64,000 nucleotides of DNA from Streptomyces malaysiensis subsp. samsunensis. Its GTDB lineage: Bacteria; Actinomycetota; Actinomycetes; Streptomycetales; Streptomycetaceae. The stretch is from positions 1 to 64,000 of the forward strand of contig NZ_JANIIC010000035.1 of the NCBI RefSeq assembly GCF_024519315.1, written 5' to 3'. Both the position numbers and the translations under genes were made by a program. The notes beneath the pieces are model-generated. The model made no database searches. It was not told the origin of the DNA and worked only from the letters and a program-made list of their open reading frames with translations. Positions 9,276-17,249 of this stretch are shown piece by piece. Every line of letters begins with the position of its first letter. Position 1 is the stretch's first letter.

Positions 9276-10391
9276 TTACGGCGTGGCGGCCGCGCCGGTG
9301 TGCTGCTCGTCGGTCGCCGGCTCCTGCGGCGGTTCGCTGAGCTGTTCGCGCAGGTAGTTCCAGACCACCGCGACCAGCGCGGCGACCGGTACGGCGAGCA
9401 GACTGCCCACGATCCCGGCCAGGCTTCCGCCCAACGTCACCACCAGCAGGACCACTGCCGCGTGCAGTCCGAGCCCGCGGCTTTGGATCATGGGCTGGAG
9501 CACATTGCCCTCGACCTGCTGCACCACGACGATGATCGCCAGCACGATCAGCGCGTCCGTCGGGCCGTTGGACACCAGCGCGATGAGCACCGCGACCAAA
9601 CCGGCGAACAGGGCACCCACGATCGGCACGAACGCGGAGACGAAGGTCAGCACCGCCAGCGGGAGTACCAGCGGCACCCCCAGAATCCACAGGCCGAGGC
9701 CGATGAAGACGGCGTCGAGCAGGCCGACCAGCGCCTGGGAACGCACGAAAACGCCCAGCGTGTTCCAGCCGCGCGCGACCACGATCGGGACGTCGATGGC
9801 GAGCCGGCCGGGCAGCTGGCGAGTGAGCCACGGCAGAAAGCGCGGGCCGTCTTTGAGGAAGAAGAACATCAGGAAGAGCGCCAGGACGGCAGTGACCAGG
9901 CCGTTGACCACGGTGTTCACCGCCGTGACGACAGTGGCGACCATGCTGCCCGCGCTGCTTTGCAGACGGGCGATCGCGGCGTCGGACGCCTGGGTGATCT
10001 CGTCATCTCCGATGTTCAGCGGTGGCCCGGCGGCCCATTCGCGCACCTTGTGGATGCCTGCCACGACGCCGTCGGTCAGCTCGCCGGACTGGGACGCCAC
10101 CGGGACCGCGATCAGCGCCACGACGCCGGTGGCCACCAGGAGGAACAATACGGTCACGGTTGAGGCGGCCAGGGCGGGAGGCCACCCGTTCCGACGCAGG
10201 AAATGGGCCAGGGGCCAGGTCAGCGTGGTGAGAAGGAGGCCGATGACGAGCGGCCAGACGATCGACCACATGCGGCCCAGGAGCCACAGGGACACTGTGG
10301 TCATCGCGAGGACCAGCAGCAAGTCGAGCGAGATACGAGCCGATGAGCGGAGCGCGGCGAGGGTTTTCGCCGCATCGAACGTGGGAGGCAT
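9276..10391 (-). CDS. AI-2E family transporter (DUF20 membrane protein)
   Basis: A 371-residue polytopic membrane protein of the AI-2E/TqsA/PerM family. It has a pair of helices near the N-terminus (about 20-65), a helix at about 75-100, a soluble central segment (about 105-160) and five or so further helices, with the family-typical region FVPIVGALFAGLVAV and VVQQVEGNVLQPMIQSRGLGLH. The family exports or exchanges diverse small molecules or sodium; the quorum-signal role is proven for few members, so no substrate is assigned. The C-terminal tail is hydrophilic (SEPPQEPATDEQ). Single gene, with about 260 nt to the neighbouring LRR gene on the same strand. Confidence 0.9.
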   Translation of the reverse strand: MPPTFDAAKTLAALRSSARISLDLLLVLAMTTVSLWLLGRMWSIVWPLVIGLLLTTLTWPLAHFLRRNGWPPALAASTVTVLFLLVATGVVALIAVPVASQSGELTDGVVAGIHKVREWAAGPPLNIGDDEITQASDAAIARLQSSAGSMVATVVTAVNTVVNGLVTAVLALFLMFFFLKDGPRFLPWLTRQLPGRLAIDVPIVVARGWNTLGVFVRSQALVGLLDAVFIGLGLWILGVPLVLPLAVLTFVSAFVPIVGALFAGLVAVLIALVSNGPTDALIVLAIIVVVQQVEGNVLQPMIQSRGLGLHAAVVLLVVTLGGSLAGIVGSLLAVPVAALVAVVWNYLREQLSEPPQEPATDEQHTGAAATP

Positions 10392-10889
10392 GAGATCACC
10401 TGTACCACATTTATGCTTCCCGATCGCAGCTGCCCGCCGAACCCTCGTGTGATCTAGGGAGATTGACGTGCCGTCAGGCGTCCCTCACCCTCCAATCAGG
10501 GTCCGGCCTCAGCCCTGTTGACGGGGGCCGCGACGCTTGCACCTGAGGGGGCAGTTCGGGCCGGGTCACCGCGCCGTGCCCGTACTCCGCGTCAGCAGTG
10601 CGGCGGTGGCCGCTGAGACGGCGTGGACCAGCGCGGCCCGGTGTCCGGCCAGCGCCGGGGCGCGCCGGGCGGGGGACTCGCCGTGCGCGGCCCCGCCCGG
10701 CGGTTGATGCCCTTGAGATATCAGAGCGGCGGGGAGAGGTCTTGGACGGGGGCAAGCCTGGCGGCGCACTCGATCGCCTCCGCTTCTGACGCGTCTGAGT
10801 TCACGTATCCCCGAGCACCGCTTATGGGCGCCGACGGTTTACCGGGAGCCAGTCGGGGCGCTGGTCATACGGACCGGCACGCGCTCCGC
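10392..10889. other. 498-nt stretch without a recognisable gene
   Basis: This gap lies between the AI-2E gene start and the end of the DUF2267 gene. Short open frames exist on both strands, but their products are Arg/Pro/Gly-rich with no domain and look like chance frames of GC-rich DNA. The part next to the AI-2E gene is relatively AT-rich (CACATTTATGCTTCC) and probably holds its promoter. Confidence 0.5.
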
Positions 10890-11324
10890 TCAGGCGGCTT
10901 GGGTGAGTTCGGCGCGGCCGAACAGCAGCGCGTAGCCGCTGGGGAGTTGGCGCAGTATGCGGGTGAGCAGTTCGGGGCCGGCGAGGGCGGCGACGGTGGC
11001 GAGGACGGAGCCGGTGTCCCAGCGGGTGGTGGCCAGGGGGGTGCCGCCGCGGGTGGCGAGGTCCTTGACGAAGGCCCAGCCGGTCAGGGGCCGGGTGCCG
11101 GGGATCTGTTCCGTGAGGATGCGTGCGGCTTCCCGGGGCAGGCGGGCGGCCAGTTCGACGCGTTCCTCGCCCGTCAGCTGGCGTCCGAGTCCCGAAAGGA
11201 CCAGGCGGACGACTTCCTCGGCCCGTTCCCGGGTGGGGTAGACGCCGTCGTAACGGACCCTGTCCAGCATCTGCTCGAACGTCATCACGGGCAGGTGCTG
11301 GAGCGGTGCACACCGGTCGGACAT
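10890..11324 (-). CDS. DUF2267 domain protein
   Basis: Small protein (144 residues from the chosen ATG; an internal ATG would give 131) of the DUF2267 family. It shows the usual pattern: FEQMLDRV near the N-terminus, REEAE-like RERAEEVVRLVLSGLGRQLTGEERVELAARLP, and a second half with a repeat-like helical arrangement ending ELLTRILRQLP. Members are small helical cytoplasmic proteins often found with stress genes; the biochemical role is unknown. No good ribosome binding site precedes either start, so the exact N-terminus is uncertain. The poly-G tract lies about 150 nt upstream. Confidence 0.75.
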   Translation of the reverse strand: MSDRCAPLQHLPVMTFEQMLDRVRYDGVYPTRERAEEVVRLVLSGLGRQLTGEERVELAARLPREAARILTEQIPGTRPLTGWAFVKDLATRGGTPLATTRWDTGSVLATVAALAGPELLTRILRQLPSGYALLFGRAELTQAA

Positions 11325-11479
11325 CACTGCGGTGGTTGCCTTTCTGTCGCCCAGGTGGGGATGCCGGTGCCCGGCGGGGTGCGCGGGCACCGGATGTGCG
11401 GGTGGTCGGGTGGGCCGGGGTGGCCGAAGAGCAGGCCATGGCCTGCGGGGAGATTCGGCTTCGTCGCTCCGGCGGGGGC

Positions 11480-11526
11480 GGGGGGGGGGGGGGGGGGGGG
11501 GGGGGGGCGCGCCCCCCCCCCCCCCC
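11480..11526. repeat. G28-CGCG-C15 homopolymer tract with perfect inverted repeat
   Basis: Twenty-eight consecutive G, then CGCG, then fifteen C. The last fifteen G and all C can form a 15-bp hairpin with a 4-nt loop. It lies between the DUF2267 gene and the EamA gene, outside any credible coding sequence. Homopolymers of this length are rare even at this G+C and may reflect an assembly or sequencing artefact. Confidence 0.9.
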
Positions 11527-11659
11527 GAGCCACCCGCCACGCCAAGCCACCCGCCACGCCGAGCCGTCCGTGACGCCGGGCCGTCTGTAGCGCTGGGCCG
11601 CCTCACCCCCGCGGATGCCCGTCGGCGCCGTATGCCCTGTCCAGCCGGACGCCGGTCCG

Positions 11660-12601
11660 TCAGCCGCGCCGGGTGAGGATGCTCAGTGCGTTGGCCGCGA
11701 CGATGGCGCCCACGCTGATCCACTCCGTCCACCCCAGGTCCTGCCCCAGGCCGGCCCAGCCGACCAGCGCGGCCAGGACGGGGTTGACGCTCATGAAGAG
11801 CCCGAACGCCTGGGCGGGCACCCGGCGCAGGGTGAACAGGTCCGCGAGGTACGGCACGGCCGAGGAGAGGACGCCCGCGGTGACGGCGTACACCGCGGCG
11901 CTCACGGTCGGCGGCTGCCGGACGGCGATGGCGATCCCGACCGGCAGGAACATCAGGGCGGAGAGCCCCGCGGCCGCCGCCGACCCCTGAGCGCCGGGCA
12001 CCCGTCGGCCCACGGTGCGGTTGAGCATGATGTACGACGCCCAGCACACGGCGGCCAGCAGCGCCAGCCCCATGCCCAGGTAGTCGGCCGACGGCCGCGG
12101 ACGCATCAGGGTCACCGCGGCGGCCGCCGCGACCAGCGCACAGCAGGCGTCCACCCGACGCCGTGCGGCGGCCAGCGCTATGCACAGCGGACCGAGGAAT
12201 TCGAGAGTCACCGCCAGCCCGAGGCCGATGCGGTCGATGGCGCTGTACAGGGACAGGTTCATGGTGCCGAACACCACGGCGAGCCCCGCCACCGGCCGCC
12301 ACTGCCACCAGGTGAAGGCCCGCAGCCGGGGCCTGCCGACGGCCAGCAGGACGATCGCGGCGACGTACTGGCGGACGGCGACGACCCCGAGCGGACCGAG
12401 GACGGGGAAGGCATGGGACCCGCTCGCGGCGCCGGTCTGGTTGGACAGACCGCTCGCGACCATCGTGGCCACACCGGCGAACCGCCGCGCGGTGGGCCGC
12501 TGATCAGCGTCCGGGCCCGGGTTCGGGGCCAGACCTGGGTCCAGGTCCGGGCCCGGGGCGGAGTCGGCGGGGGTCTGCGGGGACGCGGAAGCGGGTCGCA
12601 T
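11660..12601 (-). CDS. EamA/DMT family exporter (RhtA-like)
   Basis: A 313-residue inner-membrane exporter of the drug/metabolite transporter superfamily, with about ten transmembrane helices as two five-helix EamA repeats after a Pro-rich N-terminal tail of about 40 residues. Sequence features such as GLAVTLEFLGPL and FGLFMSVNPVLAALVGW resemble RhtA-type amino acid (threonine/homoserine) exporters. I prefer the ATG start because a possible operator lies just upstream; an upstream in-frame GTG would add eight residues. It is divergent from a gutted LysR gene that probably once regulated it. Substrate inferred only. Confidence 0.85.
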   Translation of the reverse strand: MRPASASPQTPADSAPGPDLDPGLAPNPGPDADQRPTARRFAGVATMVASGLSNQTGAASGSHAFPVLGPLGVVAVRQYVAAIVLLAVGRPRLRAFTWWQWRPVAGLAVVFGTMNLSLYSAIDRIGLGLAVTLEFLGPLCIALAAARRRVDACCALVAAAAAVTLMRPRPSADYLGMGLALLAAVCWASYIMLNRTVGRRVPGAQGSAAAAGLSALMFLPVGIAIAVRQPPTVSAAVYAVTAGVLSSAVPYLADLFTLRRVPAQAFGLFMSVNPVLAALVGWAGLGQDLGWTEWISVGAIVAANALSILTRRG

Positions 12602-12623
12602 GCGTCGATCGTGGGCCCGGTCC

Positions 12624-12642
12624 ACGCATGCACAAAATGCGT
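12624..12642. promoter_or_regulatory. Candidate LysR-type binding site
   Basis: Inverted repeat ACGCAT-N7-ATGCGT, containing the T-N11-A pattern of LysR boxes, in the gap between the EamA gene and the LysR remnant. If the regulator is dead, the site may be unused or bound by a paralogue. Confidence 0.4.
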
Positions 12643-12669
12643 TCGTTGACCTATCTATACGCTGGACGT

Positions 12670-12941
12670 ATGGATGTGGAGCTGCGGCAACTGCGCTGCC
12701 TCGTGGCGATCGTCGACGAGGGCACCTTCACCGACGCCGCCATCGCACTCGGTGTCTCCCAGGCGGCCGTGTCCCGGACGCTTGCCTCACCGCCAACCAG
12801 TACCCCAGGCCCGGTATCGCCTATCGGCCGGTCCGCGACGCCGAGCCGATCGCGGTACGTCTCGCCTGGTGGCGGGACGACCCGCACCCCGCCACCCAAT
12901 CCGCGGTCGAACTGCTCACCGCGCTCTACCGCAACGGCTGA
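12670..12941 (+). pseudogene. LysR family regulator, internally deleted remnant
   Basis: The first 38 codons are a good LysR helix-turn-helix start (MDVELRQLRCLVAIVDEG, then FTDAAIALGVSQAAVSRTLAS). At about 12783 the sense frame changes, and the continuing frame reads PGIAYRPVRDAEPIAV and WWRDDPHPATQSAVELL, the usual extreme C-terminus of a LysR protein. Roughly 200 residues, including the whole co-inducer domain, are missing between the two parts. The remnant is divergent from the EamA exporter, the standard LysR/target arrangement. Read in the first frame alone it would give only an HTH with a nonsense tail. Confidence 0.8.
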
Positions 12942-12962
12942 CCCCACCCACGTAGGGGCCGC

Positions 12963-12992
12963 TCCGTACTGTTCCGGATAATCCAGTACGGA
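12963..12992. promoter_or_regulatory. Probable MarR operator over the marR promoter
   Basis: Perfect 9-bp inverted repeat TCCGTACTG / CAGTACGGA separated by 12 nt that include a GATAAT -10-like hexamer. It ends 21 nt before the MarR start, fitting autorepression. Confidence 0.6.
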
Positions 12993-13013
12993 TCGAATTG
13001 TTACCCTGGGCAC

Positions 13014-13502
13014 ATGACCGCGATGGCGCCCACCCAGACCGAACCGGACCTGTCCTTCCTCCTCGACCACACCAGCCATGTCCTGCGCACCCAGATGTCG
13101 GCCGCACTCGCCGAGATCGGGCTGACGGCGCGGATGCACTGCGTGCTGGTGCACGCCCTGGAGGAGGAGCGCACCCAGGCGCAGCTCGCCGAGATCGGCG
13201 ACATGGACAAGACCACGATGGTGGTGACCGTGGACGCCCTGGAGAAGGCGGGCCTCGCGGAGCGGCGCGCCTCGACCATGGATCGCCGGGCCCGGATCAT
13301 CGCGGTCACCGAGGAGGGCGCGCGGGTCGCCGAGCAGAGCCAGCGGATCGTGGACCGCGTCCACCGGGAGGCGCTGGCGTCGCTCCCCGCTACCCAACGC
13401 GCCACCCTGCTAAGGGCGTTGACCCGGCTGTCCGAAGGGCATCTGGCCACGCCCGCCGAGAGCCCCCGCCCGGCCCGGCGGGCACGACAGCGCGAGAAGT
13501 AG
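13014..13502 (+). CDS. MarR family transcriptional regulator
   Basis: A 162-residue winged-helix regulator. The core runs from about residue 15 to 140, with AQLAEIGDMDKTTMVVTVDALEKAG-type recognition region (positions about 56-80) and the basic wing ERRASTMDRRARIIAVT. A basic Arg-rich tail follows. It lies 75 nt upstream of an MFS pump on the same strand. One perfect inverted repeat overlaps its own promoter and a second lies just before the pump, the usual layout of a MarR repressor controlling a drug exporter and itself. Inducer unknown. Confidence 0.92.
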   Translation: MTAMAPTQTEPDLSFLLDHTSHVLRTQMSAALAEIGLTARMHCVLVHALEEERTQAQLAEIGDMDKTTMVVTVDALEKAGLAERRASTMDRRARIIAVTEEGARVAEQSQRIVDRVHREALASLPATQRATLLRALTRLSEGHLATPAESPRPARRARQREK

Positions 13503-13539
13503 AGCCGAAACAAATAGTCCGCAACAAAACCATCTGCTA

Positions 13540-13576
13540 CGGTCACTCCTGTCGCGTCTACCGACAGGAGTGACCG
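13540..13576. promoter_or_regulatory. 15-bp perfect inverted repeat covering the ribosome binding site of the MFS gene
   Basis: Arms CGGTCACTCCTGTCG and CGACAGGAGTGACCG are separated by 7 nt and end 1 nt before the ATG. The right arm contains the AGGAG ribosome binding site. It could be the MarR operator, an mRNA hairpin that hides the ribosome binding site, or both. Confidence 0.7.
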
Positions 13577-13577
13577 C

Positions 13578-15605
13578 ATGTCCGCCACCGCTTCCGGCCC
13601 GACCTCTCCCCACGTCCCCCCTTCACACCGGCTGGCCCTCGGGGTCATCGCCACCGGCATGCTGATGGTCGTCCTCGACGGCAGCATCGTGACCGTGGCC
13701 ATGCCCGCCATCCAGAGCGATCTGCGGTTCTCCCCCGCCGGGCTCAGCTGGGTCGTCAACGCCTATCTGATCGCGTTCGGCGGTCTGCTGCTGCTCGCGG
13801 GCCGTATCGGCGATCTCCTCGGCCGCAAGCGGGTGTTCCTGGTGGGCACCGCGGTGTTCACCGCGGCCTCGCTCCTGGCCGCCGTGGCCACCTCCCCCGC
13901 GGTGCTGATAGCCGCCCGGTTCCTCCAGGGTGTCGGCAGCGCACTGGCGTCCGCGGTCAGCCTGGGCATCCTCGTCACGCTCTTCACCGAACCCGCCGAA
14001 CGCTCCAAGGCCATCGCCGTGTTCAGCTTCACCGGCGCCGCAGGAGCGTCGATCGGCCAGGTGCTCGGGGGGCTGCTCACCGACGCGCTCAGCTGGCACT
14101 GGATCTTCCTGATCAACCTGCCGATCGGACTGGCGACACTCGCCGTCGCCCTGCGCGTCCTGCCCACCGACCGCGGGTCCGGCCTCGCCGCCGGCGCCGA
14201 TGTGATCGGCGCCCTGCTCGTCACGGCCGGGCTGATGCTGGGTATCTACACCATCGTCAAGGTGGCGGAGTACGGCTGGACAGCGGGGCGTACGCTCGGT
14301 CTCGGCGCCGTCTCCATCCTCCTGCTCGCCCTGTTCCTGATCCGCCAGGCCACCGCGCGCACCCCGCTGATGCCCCTGCGGATCCTGCGGTCGCGCCGGG
14401 TCGCGGGGGCCAATCTGGTCCAGGTCCTGATGGTGGCCGCGCTCTTCTCGTTCCAGATCCTCGTGGCCCTCTATCTGCGCAATGTGCTGGGATACGGCGC
14501 CACCAAGACCGGCCTGGCCATGCTCCCGGCCGCCCTCGCCATCGGCGCGGTGTCACTCGGCGTCTCCGCGCGGCTCAGCGCCCGCTTCGGTGAGCGCGCG
14601 GTGCTGCTGACCGGGCTGGCGCTCCTGGTCGGAGTCCTCGGGCTGCTCGGTCGCGTCCCCGTACACGCCCGGTACCTCCCCGACCTCCTTCCGGTCATGC
14701 TGCTCGCCGCCGGTTTCGGACTGGCCCTCCCCGCGCTGACCAGCCTGGGGATGTCCGGTGCGAAGGAGGACGAGGCCGGGCTCGCCTCCGGGCTGTTCAA
14801 CACCACCCAGCAGATCGGGATGGCGCTGGGCGTCGCGGTGCTGTCCACCCTGGCGGCCGCCCGCACGGACACTCTGCTCGCCCGGGGCAAGGGCCGGGCC
14901 GAGGCGCTGACCGGCGGCTACCACCTGGCGTTCGCCGTCGGAGCGGGGCTCATCGTGACGGCCTTCGCCGTGGCGTTCACCGTGCTGCGAGGACCGGCGC
15001 GGAAGCCCCCGCCATGCCGCGGAACGCCAATCCGCCCACCACACCGGTCACCACCGCCTGACCCCTCCGCCACCACCAGCGAAAGGTTCACCCTCATGAC
15101 GACGACCGAGAACAAGAGCCCGGCGAACGGCGCCGAAACGAAGCCCGGTGCCGGACCCGCGCCCCGGGTGCTCACCGAGGACGAGCTGTCCCGGACACTG
15201 CGGGACCAGCGCTTCGGTGTGCTCGCCACCGTCAAGCGCGGTGGCCATCCCCATCTGTCGACCGTGATCCACCGCTGGAGCCCCGAGGAGCGGGTGCTGC
15301 GCATCTCCTCCACCGCCGACCGGCTCAAGGTGCGTCAGCTGCGCCGCGACCCCCATGCCGCCGTGCATGTGGGCGCGCCGGATGGCTGGTCGTTCGCCGT
15401 CGCCGAGGGCGAGGCGGAGGTGTCGGAGGTGACGGCCGTCCCCGGGGACGCGGTCGGGCGGGAACTGCTGTCCATGACGCCCGGTTTCGCCGAGCCACAC
15501 GAGGAGGCGGCCTTCCTGGAGCAGTTGGTGGCGGACCGGCGGGTCGTGATCAGGATCCGGGTGTCCCGGCTGTACGGAACGGCCCTCGACATGCCCGCCG
15601 GCTGA
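13578..15605 (+). CDS. MFS drug:H+ antiporter (DHA2, 14 TM) reading through into a PPOX/F420 protein
   Basis: One open frame of 675 residues. Residues 1-475 are a 14-helix MFS efflux pump of the DHA2/EmrB-QacA type: LDGSIVTVAMPAIQ in helix 1, GRIGDLLGRKRVF between helices 2 and 3, and RFLQGVGSALASA. Residues about 476-506 are a Pro-rich linker without domain character, and 507-675 are a pyridoxamine-oxidase-like protein. In the frame beginning at 14999, a stop follows after 20 codons, where a DHA2 pump would be expected to end, so the two were probably separate genes and a single-base indel removed the pump's stop. It is controlled by the upstream MarR. Pump function firm, fusion doubtful. 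Confidence 0.85.
   Translation: MSATASGPTSPHVPPSHRLALGVIATGMLMVVLDGSIVTVAMPAIQSDLRFSPAGLSWVVNAYLIAFGGLLLLAGRIGDLLGRKRVFLVGTAVFTAASLLAAVATSPAVLIAARFLQGVGSALASAVSLGILVTLFTEPAERSKAIAVFSFTGAAGASIGQVLGGLLTDALSWHWIFLINLPIGLATLAVALRVLPTDRGSGLAAGADVIGALLVTAGLMLGIYTIVKVAEYGWTAGRTLGLGAVSILLLALFLIRQATARTPLMPLRILRSRRVAGANLVQVLMVAALFSFQILVALYLRNVLGYGATKTGLAMLPAALAIGAVSLGVSARLSARFGERAVLLTGLALLVGVLGLLGRVPVHARYLPDLLPVMLLAAGFGLALPALTSLGMSGAKEDEAGLASGLFNTTQQIGMALGVAVLSTLAAARTDTLLARGKGRAEALTGGYHLAFAVGAGLIVTAFAVAFTVLRGPARKPPPCRGTPIRPPHRSPPPDPSATTSERFTLMTTTENKSPANGAETKPGAGPAPRVLTEDELSRTLRDQRFGVLATVKRGGHPHLSTVIHRWSPEERVLRISSTADRLKVRQLRRDPHAAVHVGAPDGWSFAVAEGEAEVSEVTAVPGDAVGRELLSMTPGFAEPHEEAAFLEQLVADRRVVIRIRVSRLYGTALDMPAG
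15096..15605 (+). CDS. PPOX-class F420-dependent oxidoreductase (probable independent start within the long frame)
   Basis: A 169-residue pyridoxamine 5'-phosphate oxidase-like split-barrel protein, of the group that usually binds F420 in actinomycetes. Characteristic parts are FGVLATVKRGGHPHLSTVIHRW (shown in part: about residues 48-68), ISSTADRLKVRQLRRDP and HVGAPDGWSFAVAEGEAEV. Its ATG is preceded by GCGAAAGG at normal spacing, which suggests its own initiation even though no stop separates it from the MFS frame. It would reduce or oxidise small substrates in the cytoplasm and may modify the compound exported by the pump. Confidence 0.75.
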   Translation: MTTTENKSPANGAETKPGAGPAPRVLTEDELSRTLRDQRFGVLATVKRGGHPHLSTVIHRWSPEERVLRISSTADRLKVRQLRRDPHAAVHVGAPDGWSFAVAEGEAEVSEVTAVPGDAVGRELLSMTPGFAEPHEEAAFLEQLVADRRVVIRIRVSRLYGTALDMPAG

Positions 15606-15757
15606 CCACCGGGCACACGGCCGCACGGGGGCACCGTTCTCATTGCAGCATGACACCCTCGGTCCCTCTTTCACGGGCCACGAAGTCGCCGGAACTCCTT
15701 CCTCCCCCCGGTCCGACTACCCAACCAGTAGGACCGCGAGGGACAGGAGGCACACCG

Positions 15758-16495
15758 TTGGAACGCAGGCGCTTTCTCAGCCGGACGACCGCGGCCGGCG
15801 CGGCGACCATCGCCGCCGGGACACTGACAGCCACCGCCGTGAACACGGGGACGGCGACGGCCGCGCCCCGGCGGACCGGGCCGCTGCGCGTCCATATCGT
15901 GATGTTCGACGGGGTCGAAGAGCTGGACTGCATCGCTCCCTTTGAGGTCTTCTCCGCCGCCGCCATGCACGACCCGCGCGGGGTGGAGGTCCGTTACGTC
16001 ACCACGGGGCAGCCCCGGCAGATCCGTGCGTCGTACGGCACGGGCATCCAGGTGACGCACCGCTGGGCCCCGGAGGAGGCGGATCTGATCGTGGTGCCAG
16101 GCGGCGGGTACGGCCGCCGCAACGGCCCCGGTATCTGGGCGGAGATAGCCGATGGTGTCCTGCCGAAGGCGCTCGCCGCGGCACCGCGCGAGGGGCTGAC
16201 GATCAGTTCGCTCTGCACGGGGGCGCTGCTGCTGTCCGCCGCCGGTCTGACCAAGGGCCGTCCCTGCACCACACATCACGGTGCGAAGGCGGATCTGAAG
16301 GAGCAGGGTGGCATCGTCAAGGACGCCCGCGTCGTCGACGACGGGGATCTGGTCACGGCCGGTGGCATCTCCTCGGGCCTGGAGCTGGGCCTGTGGCTGG
16401 TCAAGCGTGAGCTCGGAGCGGACGCCGCGATCGGGGTGGAGACCATGCTGGAGTACGAGGCGCGCGGGACGGTCTGGACGCGGTCCTCGTCGTAA
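15758..16495 (+). CDS. Tat-exported DJ-1/PfpI family protein
   Basis: A 245-residue DJ-1/PfpI (ThiJ-like) protein with a twin-arginine leader: ERRRFLSRTTAAGAATIAAG at residues 2-21. The TTG start is chosen because AGGAGG lies 8 nt upstream and the Tat motif follows at once. The fold is visible as VHIVMFDGVEELDCIAPFEVF (in part), DLIVVPGGGYG and the nucleophile elbow SLCTGALLL with C153. The class resembles AraC-associated and isonitrile-hydratase-like DJ-1 proteins. An exported DJ-1 domain is less common than a cytosolic one. Substrate unknown. Downstream is a hairpin and the YcnI-like gene. Confidence 0.88.
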   Translation: MERRRFLSRTTAAGAATIAAGTLTATAVNTGTATAAPRRTGPLRVHIVMFDGVEELDCIAPFEVFSAAAMHDPRGVEVRYVTTGQPRQIRASYGTGIQVTHRWAPEEADLIVVPGGGYGRRNGPGIWAEIADGVLPKALAAAPREGLTISSLCTGALLLSAAGLTKGRPCTTHHGAKADLKEQGGIVKDARVVDDGDLVTAGGISSGLELGLWLVKRELGADAAIGVETMLEYEARGTVWTRSSS

Positions 16496-16528
16496 GCCCA
16501 ACGCCCGCGTGTGACAAGCGGGTTGTCC

Positions 16529-16560
16529 GGTCCGGGCGCGGTGAACACCGTGTCCGGACC
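16529..16560. terminator. Hairpin downstream of the DJ-1 gene
   Basis: GGTCCGG and CCGGACC arms with an inner CGGTG-AA-CACCG stem form a stable hairpin 34 nt after the stop. There is no T-run, as is usual in Streptomyces. Confidence 0.55.
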
Positions 16561-16652
16561 GTACGTACCGGGGAGTGCGGCACACCTGGTGAACCGCACC
16601 TGGTGGCCGGCGCGGAGGGCTCGGGTGTCCGACCCTTGACGAGGAGAGATAC

Positions 16653-17105
16653 GTGAACGCACATCGTCGTCCGCTGTCCCGCCGGCGCCGGCAGCGGATC
16701 GGCGCCCTGGCCTTCGCCACATCGGCGCTCGTCCTCGCCACGGCCGTCCCCGCCCTGGCCCACACCGAAGTGAGCGCCACCGACTCCCACGCACTGGCGA
16801 AGAACGTCACGCTGACGTTCGAGTCGGAGGCGGAGGAGGCGTCGGCCGAGCCGGAGAACCCCGCCCCGCTGCTGGAGCTCGGGCCCGCGGCCGCCGGTGG
16901 CACCCCGAGCGCCTCACCCTCGGCCACCCCACGGCCGGAGAGCCCGGCGCCGAGCCCGGACGGCAAGGAGCCCTCGAAGGCCGCGTCGTCGGATGACGGG
17001 TCCCCGTGGCCCGCCGTGGCAGTCATCGCCGGAGTCTGTCTGGTGGCCCTGGCCGGGGGTTTTGTGCTGTTCCAGCAGCGGCGCGGCTCGGGCGGCGCCG
17101 AATGA
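16653..17105 (+). CDS. YcnI-like (DUF1775) copper-associated membrane protein lacking its core domain
   Basis: A 150-residue exported protein: signal peptide (about 1-36) ending ALA before HTEVSATDSHALAKNVTLTF, then at once an acidic and Pro/Ser-rich segment, a C-terminal membrane helix (about 119-141) and a short basic end. The mature N-terminal His and first strand match YcnI/DUF1775 proteins, which are normally about 230-250 residues, with a copper-binding beta-sandwich of about 100 residues between this strand and the ENPAPLLEL segment. That middle part is missing in frame. GTG start with GAGGAG 7 nt upstream. It may be non-functional or a decoy anchor. Confidence 0.7.
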   Translation: MNAHRRPLSRRRRQRIGALAFATSALVLATAVPALAHTEVSATDSHALAKNVTLTFESEAEEASAEPENPAPLLELGPAAAGGTPSASPSATPRPESPAPSPDGKEPSKAASSDDGSPWPAVAVIAGVCLVALAGGFVLFQQRRGSGGAE

Positions 17106-17110
17106 GCCAA

Positions 17111-17140
17111 GGGGTGGCGCACCGGTCGGTGCGCCACCCC
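17111..17140. terminator. Strong hairpin terminator
   Basis: Perfect 13-bp stem GGGGTGGCGCACC / GGTGCGCCACCCC with a 4-nt loop, 5 nt after the YcnI-like stop codon. Confidence 0.8.
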
Positions 17141-17249
17141 CGGCGGTCATGCCAAAGCAAAGGGCACGACCCCGGGGACGAGTCGGTGCGGCCCCGTGGG
17201 TGCATCGGCGCGCGGGTTTGCTGTCGGGCCGAGTGGTAACGCGGTGGAC

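Noticed and set aside
11480..11526. G/C tract as a rho-independent terminator
   Set aside because: It could form a hairpin but is far beyond normal composition and not placed right after a stop; an artefact or repeat is more likely.
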